A stretch of DNA of 64,000 nucleotides from Flavobacterium sp. PMTSA4 (GCF_032098525.1 NZ_CP134890.1:434001-498000); one strand, 5' to 3'. Positions 8,936-17,811 are shown, counted from the first letter of the stretch. The notes: generated by a model not told the origin, from the letters alone. Translations and numbers: made by a program.

Positions 8936-9576
8936 TAGTATTCATTCAAAACAGATTTCCGTCCAATTGTTTTGGTAATTATATCTTTCTCTAAATCCCA
9001 ACCTCGTGCTGGAGAATACTCTCTACCGTACCAAATGATTTGAAGATGCAACTCATTCCATAATTCTCTGGGAAAAATTGCCTTTGCATCTTTCTCTGTT
9101 TGAGTAACGTTTTTTCCATTCGATAAATTCCAACGATACATCAAACGGTGAATGTGCGTATCAACCGGAAAAGCAGGAACTCCAAAAGCCTGACTCATAA
9201 CTACACTTGCCGTTTTATGACCAACCGCAGGAAGTTCTTCCAGTGCCTCAAAGCTTTGTGGCACATCGCCATTATATTTTTCGATTAGTATTTGTGATAA
9301 ACCATAAATTCCTTTTGACTTCATTGGTGATAAACCACACGGACGAATAATTTCTTTAATTTCTTCAACACTCAATTTTACCATATCAAACGGGTTGTCG
9401 GCTTTTGCAAAAAGGATAGGAGTAATTTGATTTACACGAACGTCAGTACATTGTGCAGAAAGTAGAACAGCAATCAATAAAGTATAAGCATCTTTATGGT
9501 CTAACGGGACAGGAATTTCAGGATATAGTTCTTTTAACGTATTTATAACAAATGTTACTCGTTCTTGTTTGGTCAT
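8917..9576 (-). CDS. nth: Endonuclease III (DNA glycosylase/AP lyase) without iron-sulfur cluster
   Basis: Removes oxidised pyrimidines in base excision repair and cleaves the abasic site. The start is placed at 9576 (MTKQERV), giving 219 residues; a longer frame reaches 9612 but adds an atypical extension. The helix-hairpin-helix is in LEELPAVGHKTASVV with the catalytic lysine at Lys121, and the catalytic aspartate is Asp139 in FPVDTHIHR, matching E. coli Lys120 and Asp138. The C-terminal four-cysteine [4Fe-4S] loop of E. coli Nth is absent: the tail after WYGREYSPARG contains no cysteine. It is divergent from bcp with a short shared upstream region. Confidence 0.93.
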   Translation of the reverse strand: MTKQERVTFVINTLKELYPEIPVPLDHKDAYTLLIAVLLSAQCTDVRVNQITPILFAKADNPFDMVKLSVEEIKEIIRPCGLSPMKSKGIYGLSQILIEKYNGDVPQSFEALEELPAVGHKTASVVMSQAFGVPAFPVDTHIHRLMYRWNLSNGKNVTQTEKDAKAIFPRELWNELHLQIIWYGREYSPARGWDLEKDIITKTIGRKSVLNEYYKKTSR

Positions 9577-9644
9577 TTTTGTAATTTTAGGCTTTATAAC
9601 AACTTTAAACAAAGTTAATCTTTAAACTTCTAAATAAAAATTAA

Positions 9645-10097
9645 ATGACAACATTACAAAAAGGCGATAAAGCACCTAATTTTTCAGGAAAAGATCAAGA
9701 TGGAAATTTACATTCATTAGCTGATTATAAAGGAAAGAAATTAGTAGTTTTCTTTTATCCAAAAGCAAATACTCCAGGTTGTACAACTGAAGCTTGTGAT
9801 TTAAGAGATAATTTTGAGCGTTTTAAAGCCAATAACTATGCATTATTAGGTGTAAGTGCCGATAGTGCAAAAGCACAAGGAAAATTCAAAGACAAATATA
9901 ATTTCCCGTTTCCTTTATTAGCTGATGAAGAAAAATCAGTAATACAAGCCTTTGGAGTTTGGGGACCAAAAAAGTTCATGGGAAGAGAATATGACGGAAT
10001 ACACCGAACAACTTTTGTAATTGATGAAAACGGAATTATTGATGAAGTCATTACCGAAGTAAAAACAAAAGAACATGCATCTCAAATATTGAAGTAA
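9645..10097 (+). CDS. bcp: Thioredoxin-dependent thiol peroxidase (bacterioferritin comigratory protein)
   Basis: A 150-residue cytoplasmic peroxiredoxin of the BCP/PrxQ class that reduces hydrogen peroxide and organic hydroperoxides. The peroxidatic cysteine is Cys46 in NTPGCTTEAC and the second cysteine five residues later (Cys51) is the typical resolving cysteine of the atypical two-cysteine form. YPKANTPGCT and GVSADS are family hallmarks. Length is normal. It is transcribed away from nth and ends at a bidirectional hairpin. Confidence 0.95.
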   Translation: MTTLQKGDKAPNFSGKDQDGNLHSLADYKGKKLVVFFYPKANTPGCTTEACDLRDNFERFKANNYALLGVSADSAKAQGKFKDKYNFPFPLLADEEKSVIQAFGVWGPKKFMGREYDGIHRTTFVIDENGIIDEVITEVKTKEHASQILK

Positions 10098-10100
10098 AAA

Positions 10101-10136
10101 AGAAACCCAAGTTTATAAACTTGGGTTTCTTTTTTA
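10101..10136. terminator. Bidirectional hairpin terminator between bcp and the 489-residue gene
   Basis: Long perfect stem of AGAAACCCAAGTTT with AAACTTGGGTTTCT (10101-10130) around a two-base loop, with T-rich sequence on the + side and A-rich sequence on the other. It lies between two convergent genes. Confidence 0.88.
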
Positions 10137-11603
10137 TTTAGCTTCTTCAAGAACTTGGTTTGGATCATAACCAAACAGCTTTTGTTGTTTGATGATTTCG
10201 GCAATACCTTTTGGTAATAATTTTTCCCATCCAGGTTTTCCGTCTCCAATCATTTTTAAAACTTCTCTCGAGAATATTTTTAAGTGTTCTTTATCAAATC
10301 CAGTGATGTCAACTACTTTTCCATTGTAGGCAAAGAATTTATACAATTCTTTCATTCGTGGGTGAACTTTCAAGTTTTGAGAAGTAATAATTTCTCCATT
10401 TTCATCTTCCATAGGATATAAAAATACTTTCAAGTCACGATAGAATAATTTACCAAACGCTTCCAAAATTCCACCACTTAAATGGCGATAGTATTTTTCG
10501 TCAAAAATATCTACTAGGTTATTTACACCCATTGCCAATCCCATTCTCGCTTTGGTATAACTCGAGAAGTATTCAACAACTTTATAATATTCTTGGAAAT
10601 TTGAAATCATAACAGTTTGACCTAATGAACATAGAAGTTCAGCTCGGTCCATAAAATCTCTTTCATCAATTTCACCTTCTGAGCGTAGATTTGAAAGTGT
10701 AATTTCAAAAATTACAAGAGTATTGTCTTTTTCAACCTTGTTTTCATCATAGAACATTTTTAATGATTTCTCATACATGTCCATATTTACTTGAGTTACA
10801 GGTCTGAAACTTCCTCTAAGCGCAAGGATATTTTTTTTATATAAAATAGATGCAGGTAAAATGTTGTTTCCATCAGGACCAAACATCACGGCATCAGTCA
10901 TTCCATTTTTAACCAATTGCAAACTCATCAATCGATTGTCTACATTTTCAAATCGTGGTCCAGAAAAGTTTATAGTATCAATCTCAATTTGTTCTTTACT
11001 GATATGGTCATATAGATAACGAAGTAATTTTTTTGGATCGTTGTGTTTATAAAAAGCACCATAAATTAAGTTAACACCTAATATTCCAAGTGTTTCTTGT
11101 TGAAGCTTAGCATCAGTTTCTTTAAAACGAATGTGTAACGTAATTTCGTTGTATTCTTCTTCAGCTTCTACTTGATAACGAATTCCAACCCAACCATGAC
11201 CTTTAAATTGTTTTGCAAAATCTATAGTAGCAACAGTATTAGCATAACTAAAAAACATTTTATTAGGATGTTTGTCTCTTTTTAAACGTTGTTCAATTAA
11301 TTGAACTTCGTGCGACAACATTTTCTTTAATCTACTTTCAGTTACATATCTACCATCAGCTTCAATACCATAAATGGCATCACTAAAGTCTTTGTCATAG
11401 GCAGACATAGCTTTTGCAATTGTACCAGATGAACCACCTGCGCGGAAAAAATGTCTAACAGTTTCCTGTCCAGCACCAATTTCGGCAAAAGTTCCATAAA
11501 TGTTTTCATTTAAGTTAATACGTAAAGCTTTATCTTTGATAGCGGGAATTTGCTCAATGGCTTTATCACCTTTTAACTTAATATCCGTAATGTAATTATC
11601 CAT
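10134..11603 (-). CDS. Conserved Bacteroidetes protein of unknown function (489 residues)
   Basis: A soluble protein without signal peptide or membrane segment. Recognisable blocks are YGTFAEIGAGQETVRHFFRAGG near residue 36 and MFFSYANTVATIDF near 117. As far as I recall, homologues in Bacteroidetes are sometimes named nicotinate-nucleotide adenylyltransferase, but I see neither the GxFxPxHxGH nor the ISSTxxR motif of that family, so the name is not supported. The GAGQE block near the N-terminus looks nucleotide- or cofactor-related, which is speculation. It is a single gene that converges on bcp and diverges from the MBL-fold gene. Confidence 0.75.
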   Translation of the reverse strand: MDNYITDIKLKGDKAIEQIPAIKDKALRINLNENIYGTFAEIGAGQETVRHFFRAGGSSGTIAKAMSAYDKDFSDAIYGIEADGRYVTESRLKKMLSHEVQLIEQRLKRDKHPNKMFFSYANTVATIDFAKQFKGHGWVGIRYQVEAEEEYNEITLHIRFKETDAKLQQETLGILGVNLIYGAFYKHNDPKKLLRYLYDHISKEQIEIDTINFSGPRFENVDNRLMSLQLVKNGMTDAVMFGPDGNNILPASILYKKNILALRGSFRPVTQVNMDMYEKSLKMFYDENKVEKDNTLVIFEITLSNLRSEGEIDERDFMDRAELLCSLGQTVMISNFQEYYKVVEYFSSYTKARMGLAMGVNNLVDIFDEKYYRHLSGGILEAFGKLFYRDLKVFLYPMEDENGEIITSQNLKVHPRMKELYKFFAYNGKVVDITGFDKEHLKIFSREVLKMIGDGKPGWEKLLPKGIAEIIKQQKLFGYDPNQVLEEAK

Positions 11604-11732
11604 AGTTTAGTGTATGCTTTGCAAAGTTAAACAAATAGGGCTTTTATTAAAAAAGAATTAACGCTAATTTTGTATTTAGTTTAGCATTTTAAGTTAGGAT
11701 ATTTATTTAACCTCAAAAACCGTGCAAATAAA

Positions 11733-12500
11733 ATGAAAATTTATTTTCTTGGAACCGGAACCTCACAAGGAATACCTGTTGTTGGTAGTAATCATTCTGT
11801 TTGCCAAAGCACTGATTTAAAAGATAAAAGACTAAGAGTTTCTGTTTGGGTTACTTGGGAAAATAATTCGATTGTTATTGATTGTGGTCCCGATTTTAGA
11901 CAACAGATGTTAACTTCGGGTTGTTTGCAATTGGATGCTATTTTGTTTACTCATGAACACGCCGACCATACTGCGGGTTTGGATGATATCAGACCATTTT
12001 TCTTTAAGCAAAAATCGGCTATACCAGTTTACGCTCATCAAAGAGTTTTAGAAAGTTTATCAAAGCGATTTGATTATATTTTTGATAATGAAAACAAATA
12101 TCCTGGCGCACCAAGTGTTACTACTATTGAAGTAAAAAATAATTTTCCTTTTTCAATCAATGATACAGAGATAATTCCAATCAATGCCAATCATGGTTCG
12201 ATACAGGTTTTTGGTTACCGCATAAAAGATTTCACTTATTTAACAGATGTAAAAAGTATTGAAAAAGAAGAAATCGAGAAAATAAAAGGAACAAAAATAT
12301 TGGTAATTAACGCATTGAGAGAAGAAGAACATTCAACACATTTTAATTTGCAAGATGCCTTAAATTTTATACATTTGGTTCAGCCAGAAAGCGCCTATTT
12401 AACACATATTAGTCATTTATTAGGATTTCATGAAGAAGTACAAAAGAAATTACCAAAAAATGTGTTTTTAGCTTATGATAATTTAGAAATTACCATTTAA
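11733..12500 (+). CDS. MBL-fold metal-dependent hydrolase, PhnP-like
   Basis: A 255-residue metallo-beta-lactamase-fold phosphodiesterase-like enzyme. The metal site motif THEHADH is at His74, His76, Asp78 and His79, with further ligands in NANHGS and THISHLLGFHE near residue 225. The N-terminal LGTGTSQGIPVVG is typical of PhnP and related proteins, and Cys24/Cys51/Cys64 might supply a structural zinc site. PhnP acts on cyclic phosphate esters in phosphonate breakdown, but no other phn gene is near, so the substrate is open. Two small envelope genes follow at 12 and 7 bp. Confidence 0.85.
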   Translation: MKIYFLGTGTSQGIPVVGSNHSVCQSTDLKDKRLRVSVWVTWENNSIVIDCGPDFRQQMLTSGCLQLDAILFTHEHADHTAGLDDIRPFFFKQKSAIPVYAHQRVLESLSKRFDYIFDNENKYPGAPSVTTIEVKNNFPFSINDTEIIPINANHGSIQVFGYRIKDFTYLTDVKSIEKEEIEKIKGTKILVINALREEEHSTHFNLQDALNFIHLVQPESAYLTHISHLLGFHEEVQKKLPKNVFLAYDNLEITI

Positions 12501-12512
12501 TTTAATAAAAAA

Positions 12513-13013
12513 ATGAAAAAGTCTTTGACCTTATATTTATTAATCATTGCATTGTTGATGAATGTCTTTACTTATAAATATTTTTCTTCAAAATATGCTG
12601 ATGAATTAAAAGTAAAGACCGAAGAAAATAAACAATTAAAAGACAGTTTGTCTAATTCTTCATCAACTGCTGTTTTAGTAGATGCTTTTGAGTTAAAGAA
12701 TAATTTTAGAGCTCAAAATTACCTATACGAAAGTAAAATTTCTGATATTTCAAGTTTTGAAGAAAAAGTAAAACAAGCACTTTTGGCTTATAATGATTCA
12801 CCAGAAGGAAATAAATATACCGATCAAGAAAAAATAGGCGAACAAAAGTTTATAATCAATAGTATTAAAATACTGAATCATCGTTGGATTATAGCTGATT
12901 ATAGTAACGGTAAGCTTTGGGGTGAAGTTATGCTAAAATATTTTATAAACGATGATCAAACTATTTCATTTGAAGTTATGAATAGTTATCTTTATCCAAT
13001 GAACTTGAATTAA
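12513..13013 (+). CDS. Membrane-anchored coiled-coil protein, unknown function
   Basis: A 166-residue protein with one N-terminal membrane segment (residues about 5-24, LTLYLLIIALLMNVFTY), then a short charged coiled coil (ELKVKTEENKQLKDSL) and a compact C-terminal domain with KFIINSIKILNHRWIIADYS. No family is recognised. It lies between the MBL-fold hydrolase and a lipoprotein with spacings below 15 bp, so all three are probably cotranscribed. Confidence 0.7.
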   Translation: MKKSLTLYLLIIALLMNVFTYKYFSSKYADELKVKTEENKQLKDSLSNSSSTAVLVDAFELKNNFRAQNYLYESKISDISSFEEKVKQALLAYNDSPEGNKYTDQEKIGEQKFIINSIKILNHRWIIADYSNGKLWGEVMLKYFINDDQTISFEVMNSYLYPMNLN

Positions 13014-13020
13014 ACATCCA

Positions 13021-13506
13021 ATGAAACACACAATTTATCTATTACTTCTTTTAACAGGTTTTCAATCCTGTAAATTAACTGATAATAAGGCTGATGAGGA
13101 AACTTTACCTCAAACTGAGTCAAAAGAAGTAATGAAAGCTATCGATAAAGATGAAAACGGATGTTTAGCTTCTGCTGGATATATTTGGTCAAAATTGAAT
13201 AAAGAATGCGTAAAGCTTTTTACAGGTATTCAATTAAATCCAATAGATAAACCTCAAAATGAAGATGAAACTCTGAGTGCGTTTATTATGTTCAGTGAAG
13301 ACGCAAATCAAGTGGAATTATTTTTACCAAACGCTACCGAAACCTATGTTTTAAAAAGAACTGCCGAAGGTCAAAGTTGGGTTTTAGATGAGTGGCAATT
13401 AATTCCTCATAAAGGCTACGTTTTAAAACAAGGTGATAAACCGCTATTTGCTGGTGATGATTTTATAGGTAAAAAAGTTTTAGGTTCCGATACCGAAGAA
13501 AAATAA
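13021..13506 (+). CDS. Lipoprotein with a small cysteine-containing domain
   Basis: A 161-residue lipoprotein; the lipobox ends GFQSC (Cys17). The stretch DENGCLASAGYIWSKL..NKEC near residues 45-62 resembles a short cysteine pair motif found in several Bacteroidetes envelope proteins. The rest, rich in beta propensity (VELFLPNATETYVLKR, EWQLIPHKGYVLKQG), has no assigned function. It is the last gene of the 11733 group and runs into a hairpin terminator. Confidence 0.7.
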   Translation: MKHTIYLLLLLTGFQSCKLTDNKADEETLPQTESKEVMKAIDKDENGCLASAGYIWSKLNKECVKLFTGIQLNPIDKPQNEDETLSAFIMFSEDANQVELFLPNATETYVLKRTAEGQSWVLDEWQLIPHKGYVLKQGDKPLFAGDDFIGKKVLGSDTEEK

Positions 13507-13511
13507 AATAA

Positions 13512-13537
13512 AAATCCCGACACTTCGGGATTTTTTT
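13512..13537. terminator. Bidirectional hairpin terminator
   Basis: Stem AAATCCCGA / TCGGGATTT around a short loop, followed by seven T. It lies between convergent genes; the minus-strand esterase stop begins at 13538. Confidence 0.85.
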
Positions 13538-14180
13538 ATGCTTGCAACCAGTTTTTAAAGTCAAAAAAGTTTTGTGGTGCAACACCATGTCCAACAGGAT
13601 ATTCTTTAAAAGCTACATCAATCCCTAATAATTTTAGTTTAGGAATTGAATTTCTTGCCCAATCAACAGGAATCACTTGATCAACCGTTCCGTGTGAAGC
13701 AAATATTCTCAGCTTACTGAAGTCATTTTTATAATAATCATCAGTAGCAATTTCAGTGTTCAAATAGCCGCTCATTGCTACAACTCGTTGCACTTTCTGA
13801 GAATAGGATAGGGCAACAGCATAACTCAATATACAACCTTGACTAAAGCCTATTAAAGTTACATTATCTTTATCAACAGCATAATTTACAATGACTTCAT
13901 CAATAAACTTTGCAATCAAATCTCTTGAATTTTGTGCTTCTGGAATATCTGAAAACTTATTCTCATCAGCATCAAAGTTAATTGCATACCAGGCATAACT
14001 GTTGTACATCAAATCATAAGGTGCACGAACAGAAATCACATAATATTCTTCAGGTAATTCGCTGGCAAACGAAAATAAATCTTCTTCATTACTGCCGTAA
14101 CCATGCAACAAAATAAGTACTGGATTTTTATCTTTTTTTACTTTCGGTTCGCGAACAATATGGTATAGTGAAAAACTCAT
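13536..14180 (-). CDS. Alpha/beta hydrolase, phospholipase/carboxylesterase family
   Basis: A 214-residue cytoplasmic serine esterase resembling YpfH and acyl-protein thioesterase-like carboxylesterases. The catalytic triad is visible: Ser113 in GFSQG, Asp167 in HGTVDQVIP and His198 in VGHGVAPQ. LLHGYGSNEEDLF near residue 25 forms the oxyanion side. Its ATG overlaps the TAA stop of the preceding DUF4870 gene by one base (TAATG, read on the minus strand), so translation is likely coupled. Confidence 0.9.
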   Translation of the reverse strand: MSFSLYHIVREPKVKKDKNPVLILLHGYGSNEEDLFSFASELPEEYYVISVRAPYDLMYNSYAWYAINFDADENKFSDIPEAQNSRDLIAKFIDEVIVNYAVDKDNVTLIGFSQGCILSYAVALSYSQKVQRVVAMSGYLNTEIATDDYYKNDFSKLRIFASHGTVDQVIPVDWARNSIPKLKLLGIDVAFKEYPVGHGVAPQNFFDFKNWLQA

Positions 14181-14506
14181 TAGATTGATTTAAATACTTT
14201 TTGAAAAATACTTCCCAATAGCGGAAGTGGTTTTGTGCTTCCAGAAGCTGCAGAAAAAATCCCATACATTGCCAGTACAGAAATAAAAATCCACATAGAA
14301 GCTGCGATTATTATGTTTTCAAAATAACTAATTGAAACTCCCAAAATTATAAAACTCAGCGTTAATCCTAATCCTTGTCGTATATGAAACGATGCGTATG
14401 GGTTTTTATTTTCACTATTCATTGAAAGCGAAATTAACGGACCAACAATCAATATATAACTAATAATTGCAGCTGTTTTTCCCTCTTTTATTACTCCTTT
14501 ATCCAT
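14180..14506 (-). CDS. DUF4870-family small membrane protein
   Basis: A 108-residue protein with three or four hydrophobic segments (AAIISYILIVGPLISL, LGLTLSFIILGVSIS, IIAASMWIFISVLAMYGIF). The NPYASFHIRQGLGL motif in the first loop is typical of the DUF4870 / YtxG-like family. Function is unknown. It starts just after a run of CACTAAT heptanucleotides that follows the dihydroorotase homologue, and overlaps the esterase start by one base. Confidence 0.8.
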   Translation of the reverse strand: MDKGVIKEGKTAAIISYILIVGPLISLSMNSENKNPYASFHIRQGLGLTLSFIILGVSISYFENIIIAASMWIFISVLAMYGIFSAASGSTKPLPLLGSIFQKVFKSI

Positions 14507-14521
14507 TTACTTATTATTTTT

Positions 14522-14558
14522 CACTAATCACTAATCACTAATCACTAATCACTAATTT
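14522..14558. repeat. 7-bp tandem repeat (CACTAAT, five copies)
   Basis: Five head-to-tail copies of CACTAAT fill the gap between the DUF4870 start and the stop of the dihydroorotase homologue. Similar 7-bp runs with other sequences occur at 19089-19115, 20508-20580 and 38917-38950. Confidence 0.9.
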
Positions 14559-15794
14559 CCCATTATTATAAACTCCAATGGCGCTTCCTTTCATTGGTTG
14601 CCCTAGAAAAGCGGAGTTTTTAGATTTTGATAGTATGTTTTCTTTAGTGAAACTCCAATTATTCTCTGTGGTAAATAAAGTCAGGTTGGCTTTGTTTCCT
14701 TTTTCAAGTGTTGAAGTTTCAAGTTGAAATAGTGTTCTTCCTGCTGTTAGTTTTTTGACGATTACATCTGTTGGTAGAACAGTTGCCAAAGCTCCAAAAG
14801 CACTTTCCAACCCGATTGTTCCATTCTTTGCCAAGTCAAATTCCATCTTTTTATGCTCAATATCTATTGGATTATGATCTGAAGTAATACAATCAATAGT
14901 ATTGTCTAAAATTCCTTTAATCAGCGCTTTTCTGTCTTCATCGGTTCGTAATGGTGGCGTAACTTTATATCGTGTATCAAATCCATCCAACACTTCATCA
15001 TTCAACACTAAGTGATGTACCGCAACACTACAAGTCACCTTCAATCCTTTGGCTTTTGCTTCTTTAATTAATTGTACCGATTTAGCTGTTGAAACTGTTG
15101 GTATGTGCATTTTTCCGCCTGTATATTCCAAAAGAAACAAGTTTCTTGCAACCTCAATTTCTTCCGCTAAGTTTGGAATTCCTTTTAATCCCAATCGTGT
15201 GGAAACTATTCCTTCGTTTACCACACCGTTTCCTTTTATTTTTTCGTTTTGCGAGTAGGCAAGTACCAATCCATCAAAATCCTGAACATATTGCAAACCT
15301 ATTTTTAATAGATTGGCATTCGACATGTTTTTGTTATAATCTCCAAAGGCAATAGCTCCGGCATTTTTCATGTCAAACAGTTCCGCCAAGTCCATTCCTT
15401 CGCTGTTTTTGGTCAAAGCACCAATCGGATATAAATCGGTAGCAGCGTTTGCCGCTTTTTGTTTTACAAAATTAATTTGCGATTGATTATCAAGAACCGG
15501 AAAAGTATTAGGTTGCAGAGCAATTCCAGTAAAACCACTTTTGGCAGCAACGTCCAATCCGTTAGCAATGGTTTCTCTATCTTCAAAACCAGGTTCGCCC
15601 AGCGAAACACTGCTGTCAAACCAACCTTGCGAAACGTGCAATCCATCAGCAGTAACTTCTTCATAGCCGTTTTCTTTTTCTATCGATTTTGCAATTTCTT
15701 CAATCGTACCGTTGTTAATTTTTAAGCAAACGGTTTGATTGTGAAACGAGCTGTTTTCATCAATTACTTTTGCATTTCTAATTATTACCTTCAT
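14538..15794 (-). CDS. pyrC: Dihydroorotase homologue with degenerate metal site
   Basis: A 418-residue amidohydrolase-fold protein aligned over its length with dihydroorotase, which closes carbamoyl-aspartate to dihydroorotate in pyrimidine synthesis. The metal-binding HxHxR signature is replaced: residues 60-69 read DSSVSLGEPG, with Ser62 and Ser64 where histidines are expected and Gly66 for the substrate arginine. The carboxylysine region reads GAIAFGDYN without the usual lysine. His230 (KMHIPTVST), VHHL (260-262) and Asp306 (SDHNP) remain. It may be a non-catalytic partner of aspartate transcarbamoylase, as known for pseudo-dihydroorotases, which is inference. Its start overlaps the BatA-domain gene by 4 bp. 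Confidence 0.85.
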   Translation of the reverse strand: MKVIIRNAKVIDENSSFHNQTVCLKINNGTIEEIAKSIEKENGYEEVTADGLHVSQGWFDSSVSLGEPGFEDRETIANGLDVAAKSGFTGIALQPNTFPVLDNQSQINFVKQKAANAATDLYPIGALTKNSEGMDLAELFDMKNAGAIAFGDYNKNMSNANLLKIGLQYVQDFDGLVLAYSQNEKIKGNGVVNEGIVSTRLGLKGIPNLAEEIEVARNLFLLEYTGGKMHIPTVSTAKSVQLIKEAKAKGLKVTCSVAVHHLVLNDEVLDGFDTRYKVTPPLRTDEDRKALIKGILDNTIDCITSDHNPIDIEHKKMEFDLAKNGTIGLESAFGALATVLPTDVIVKKLTAGRTLFQLETSTLEKGNKANLTLFTTENNWSFTKENILSKSKNSAFLGQPMKGSAIGVYNNGKLVISD

Positions 15795-17713
15795 TTTACA
15801 AATTTTTGAATTAGTAATTCAATCACTAAAAAGAGTAGTGCCAACGCCACAAACCATTTCCAGATTTGCGTATCAGTTCTATCGGTTTGGATGGTGTTAA
15901 ACACACTTTCCACATCGGTTATTAAATTATAATCGTCAGCAATGCTGCTGTTGTTTTGTGTCAAATCACCTTCGGTTCGGTTGTAGTTAAAACTGATGTT
16001 TTCTATTAGGTTAGTTCCGTTATAAATGCCATAATTCCCCGCCATTTTCGGATTTTCGTTGAAAGTCATTTTAACTTTGGTTGCCATGAATTGTTGCGAA
16101 GGAATAAATTTATCCGCATCATTTTTAATCTCCAAAATTTCATCTTTTCCAATCGTAGCATCCACAATAAACGGCTGACTTTCTCCAATGGTTAGCGCAG
16201 TAATTCCAGTTCGTTGCGCATTTTGTGCCATGTTGTAAAACGTTGGTACAATCAAAGGCGAATTCTGAAAGTTACTATTGTTTTTACTAATTGGCGCCGC
16301 AAAAACATATACCGAAGACAAATCGCTTTTAACCGAAGTCAGAAAAGCCGTTTGGTCTTCATAACTCAATATACTTGGAGTTTTGCTATTGACGGTATAA
16401 GAACTTTTAACCGTTGGGTATTGAAAGTTGTCAATCTTTTTCTCAAACACCGTGCTGAACAACGGATGATTGAAATTAATTTTGGTTACTTTCTTTTCAT
16501 TGGTTGTTGCCGATTGCAATTGTATCGCGCCAAAATTAGCCAAGAAACTATTCGCATTACTGTTTTCACTCGAAGGAATGAAAACCACATTTCCACCTTT
16601 CGAAACAAAGGTTTTCAAAGTAGTTTGCAACGCTTGTGGTATGGTAGTCAACTCATTTAAGATAATAGCATCTTGCTTTTCAATTTGGTTATAATCCAAA
16701 CTGTTCAAAGGAAAGTTCACATAGTTAAACTCATCGCTGGTATAAATTCTTGACAGGAAATTACTTTTCTCTGCATCACCAATACTAATAACGTTGGTCT
16801 TACTTGGTTTTGAAATACTAAAGTAATACGTATTGTCATAGCTCAAACCTTTATCTTCAATAGCTGCATACCCATTAAAATCTTCTTTCGGAATAGTGAA
16901 ATTGATAGTGTTTTTGGTTTTGTCTAACGCAAGTAAGGTTTTAGCAACTAACTTTTTGTTATTGTATAACGCAACAGGAGTTTCCTTTTGATTCGTTCCA
17001 TAAGCAGAAATACTCACACCAATTTCATAGAAATTATCCAAAGTTTGCATTAGGTAAACACTGTCTATTGCAACATTGTTTTTCTGTTCCACATCCGGAA
17101 TGATAAAGTAAATATTGTCTTCTTTTTTAAATCCTTTGGTTTGATTGTTTTTGGCACCAATGGCATCCGTAACAACAATTATATCCTTGTTGAATGCCGA
17201 TTTTCGGGCATTTATTTTAGCAATCACACTTTCCAGTTCAAAAGGCGCAGCGCTGTAATCAAGATTCTGCAAATCTCTTTGCACCGATTTGATGTCCGTG
17301 TTCCAGTAGTTTTCGGAGTTGGTAATCAGCGAAAAGTTTTGATTTTCGGGTGTATGTTCCAGCAAGTCTTGTACAGCTCGTTTCAACAGTTCGCCTTGTT
17401 TTCCTTTGGCTTGCATACTGTAGGAGTTGTCCAAAACAATATACATTTCGTTGGTCGCCTTTTTACTTTCCTTAGCGGTAAAAAAAGGTTGCGCAAAGGC
17501 AAGAATCAAGAAGGTTAGGAGTAGTAATCGAGTGAAAAGCAACAACCATTTTTTAATAGTAGCACTTTTTCGGGTTTGTATGGCAAGTTCTTTTAGAAAT
17601 TGAACGTTGGTAAAGTATTCTTTTTTAAAACGACGCAGCTGAAATAAATGAACCAGAATTGGGATAACCAATAAGAAAAGAAAGTATAGAAACTCTGGAT
17701 GTTTAAATTGCAT
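15791..17713 (-). CDS. BatA-domain / von Willebrand A protein, membrane-bound
   Basis: A 640-residue protein. The N-terminal BatA segment FKHPEFLYFLFLLVIPILVH and a second membrane helix near residues 58-78 (LLLFTRLLLLTFLILAFAQPFF) are characteristic. A vWA domain follows with the metal-binding DNSYSMQAKG near residue 93, and a last membrane helix closes the C-terminus (WKWFVALALLFLVIELLIQK). Such proteins act in envelope or stress functions with MoxR ATPases, but no moxR or other bat gene is nearby here. It is the first gene of the minus-strand group that ends with the esterase. Confidence 0.87.
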   Translation of the reverse strand: MQFKHPEFLYFLFLLVIPILVHLFQLRRFKKEYFTNVQFLKELAIQTRKSATIKKWLLLFTRLLLLTFLILAFAQPFFTAKESKKATNEMYIVLDNSYSMQAKGKQGELLKRAVQDLLEHTPENQNFSLITNSENYWNTDIKSVQRDLQNLDYSAAPFELESVIAKINARKSAFNKDIIVVTDAIGAKNNQTKGFKKEDNIYFIIPDVEQKNNVAIDSVYLMQTLDNFYEIGVSISAYGTNQKETPVALYNNKKLVAKTLLALDKTKNTINFTIPKEDFNGYAAIEDKGLSYDNTYYFSISKPSKTNVISIGDAEKSNFLSRIYTSDEFNYVNFPLNSLDYNQIEKQDAIILNELTTIPQALQTTLKTFVSKGGNVVFIPSSENSNANSFLANFGAIQLQSATTNEKKVTKINFNHPLFSTVFEKKIDNFQYPTVKSSYTVNSKTPSILSYEDQTAFLTSVKSDLSSVYVFAAPISKNNSNFQNSPLIVPTFYNMAQNAQRTGITALTIGESQPFIVDATIGKDEILEIKNDADKFIPSQQFMATKVKMTFNENPKMAGNYGIYNGTNLIENISFNYNRTEGDLTQNNSSIADDYNLITDVESVFNTIQTDRTDTQIWKWFVALALLFLVIELLIQKFVK

Positions 17714-17811
17714 TGTTTTTAAGATTTGTCAAAAATAGTACTTTTTATGATTTTTAACATCGGTTTTATGAATTTTAAATGATAAAAAATCTGTTAATAC
17801 TTCATTTCGGT

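Noticed and set aside
9577..9612. Longer start of nth at 9612
   Set aside because: The extra 12 residues are basic and not part of the family; the ATG at 9576 gives the normal N-terminus and leaves room for the divergent promoters.
15049..15725. Several + strand open frames opposite the dihydroorotase homologue
   Set aside because: They are antisense shadows of a well-conserved gene and have no protein-like features.
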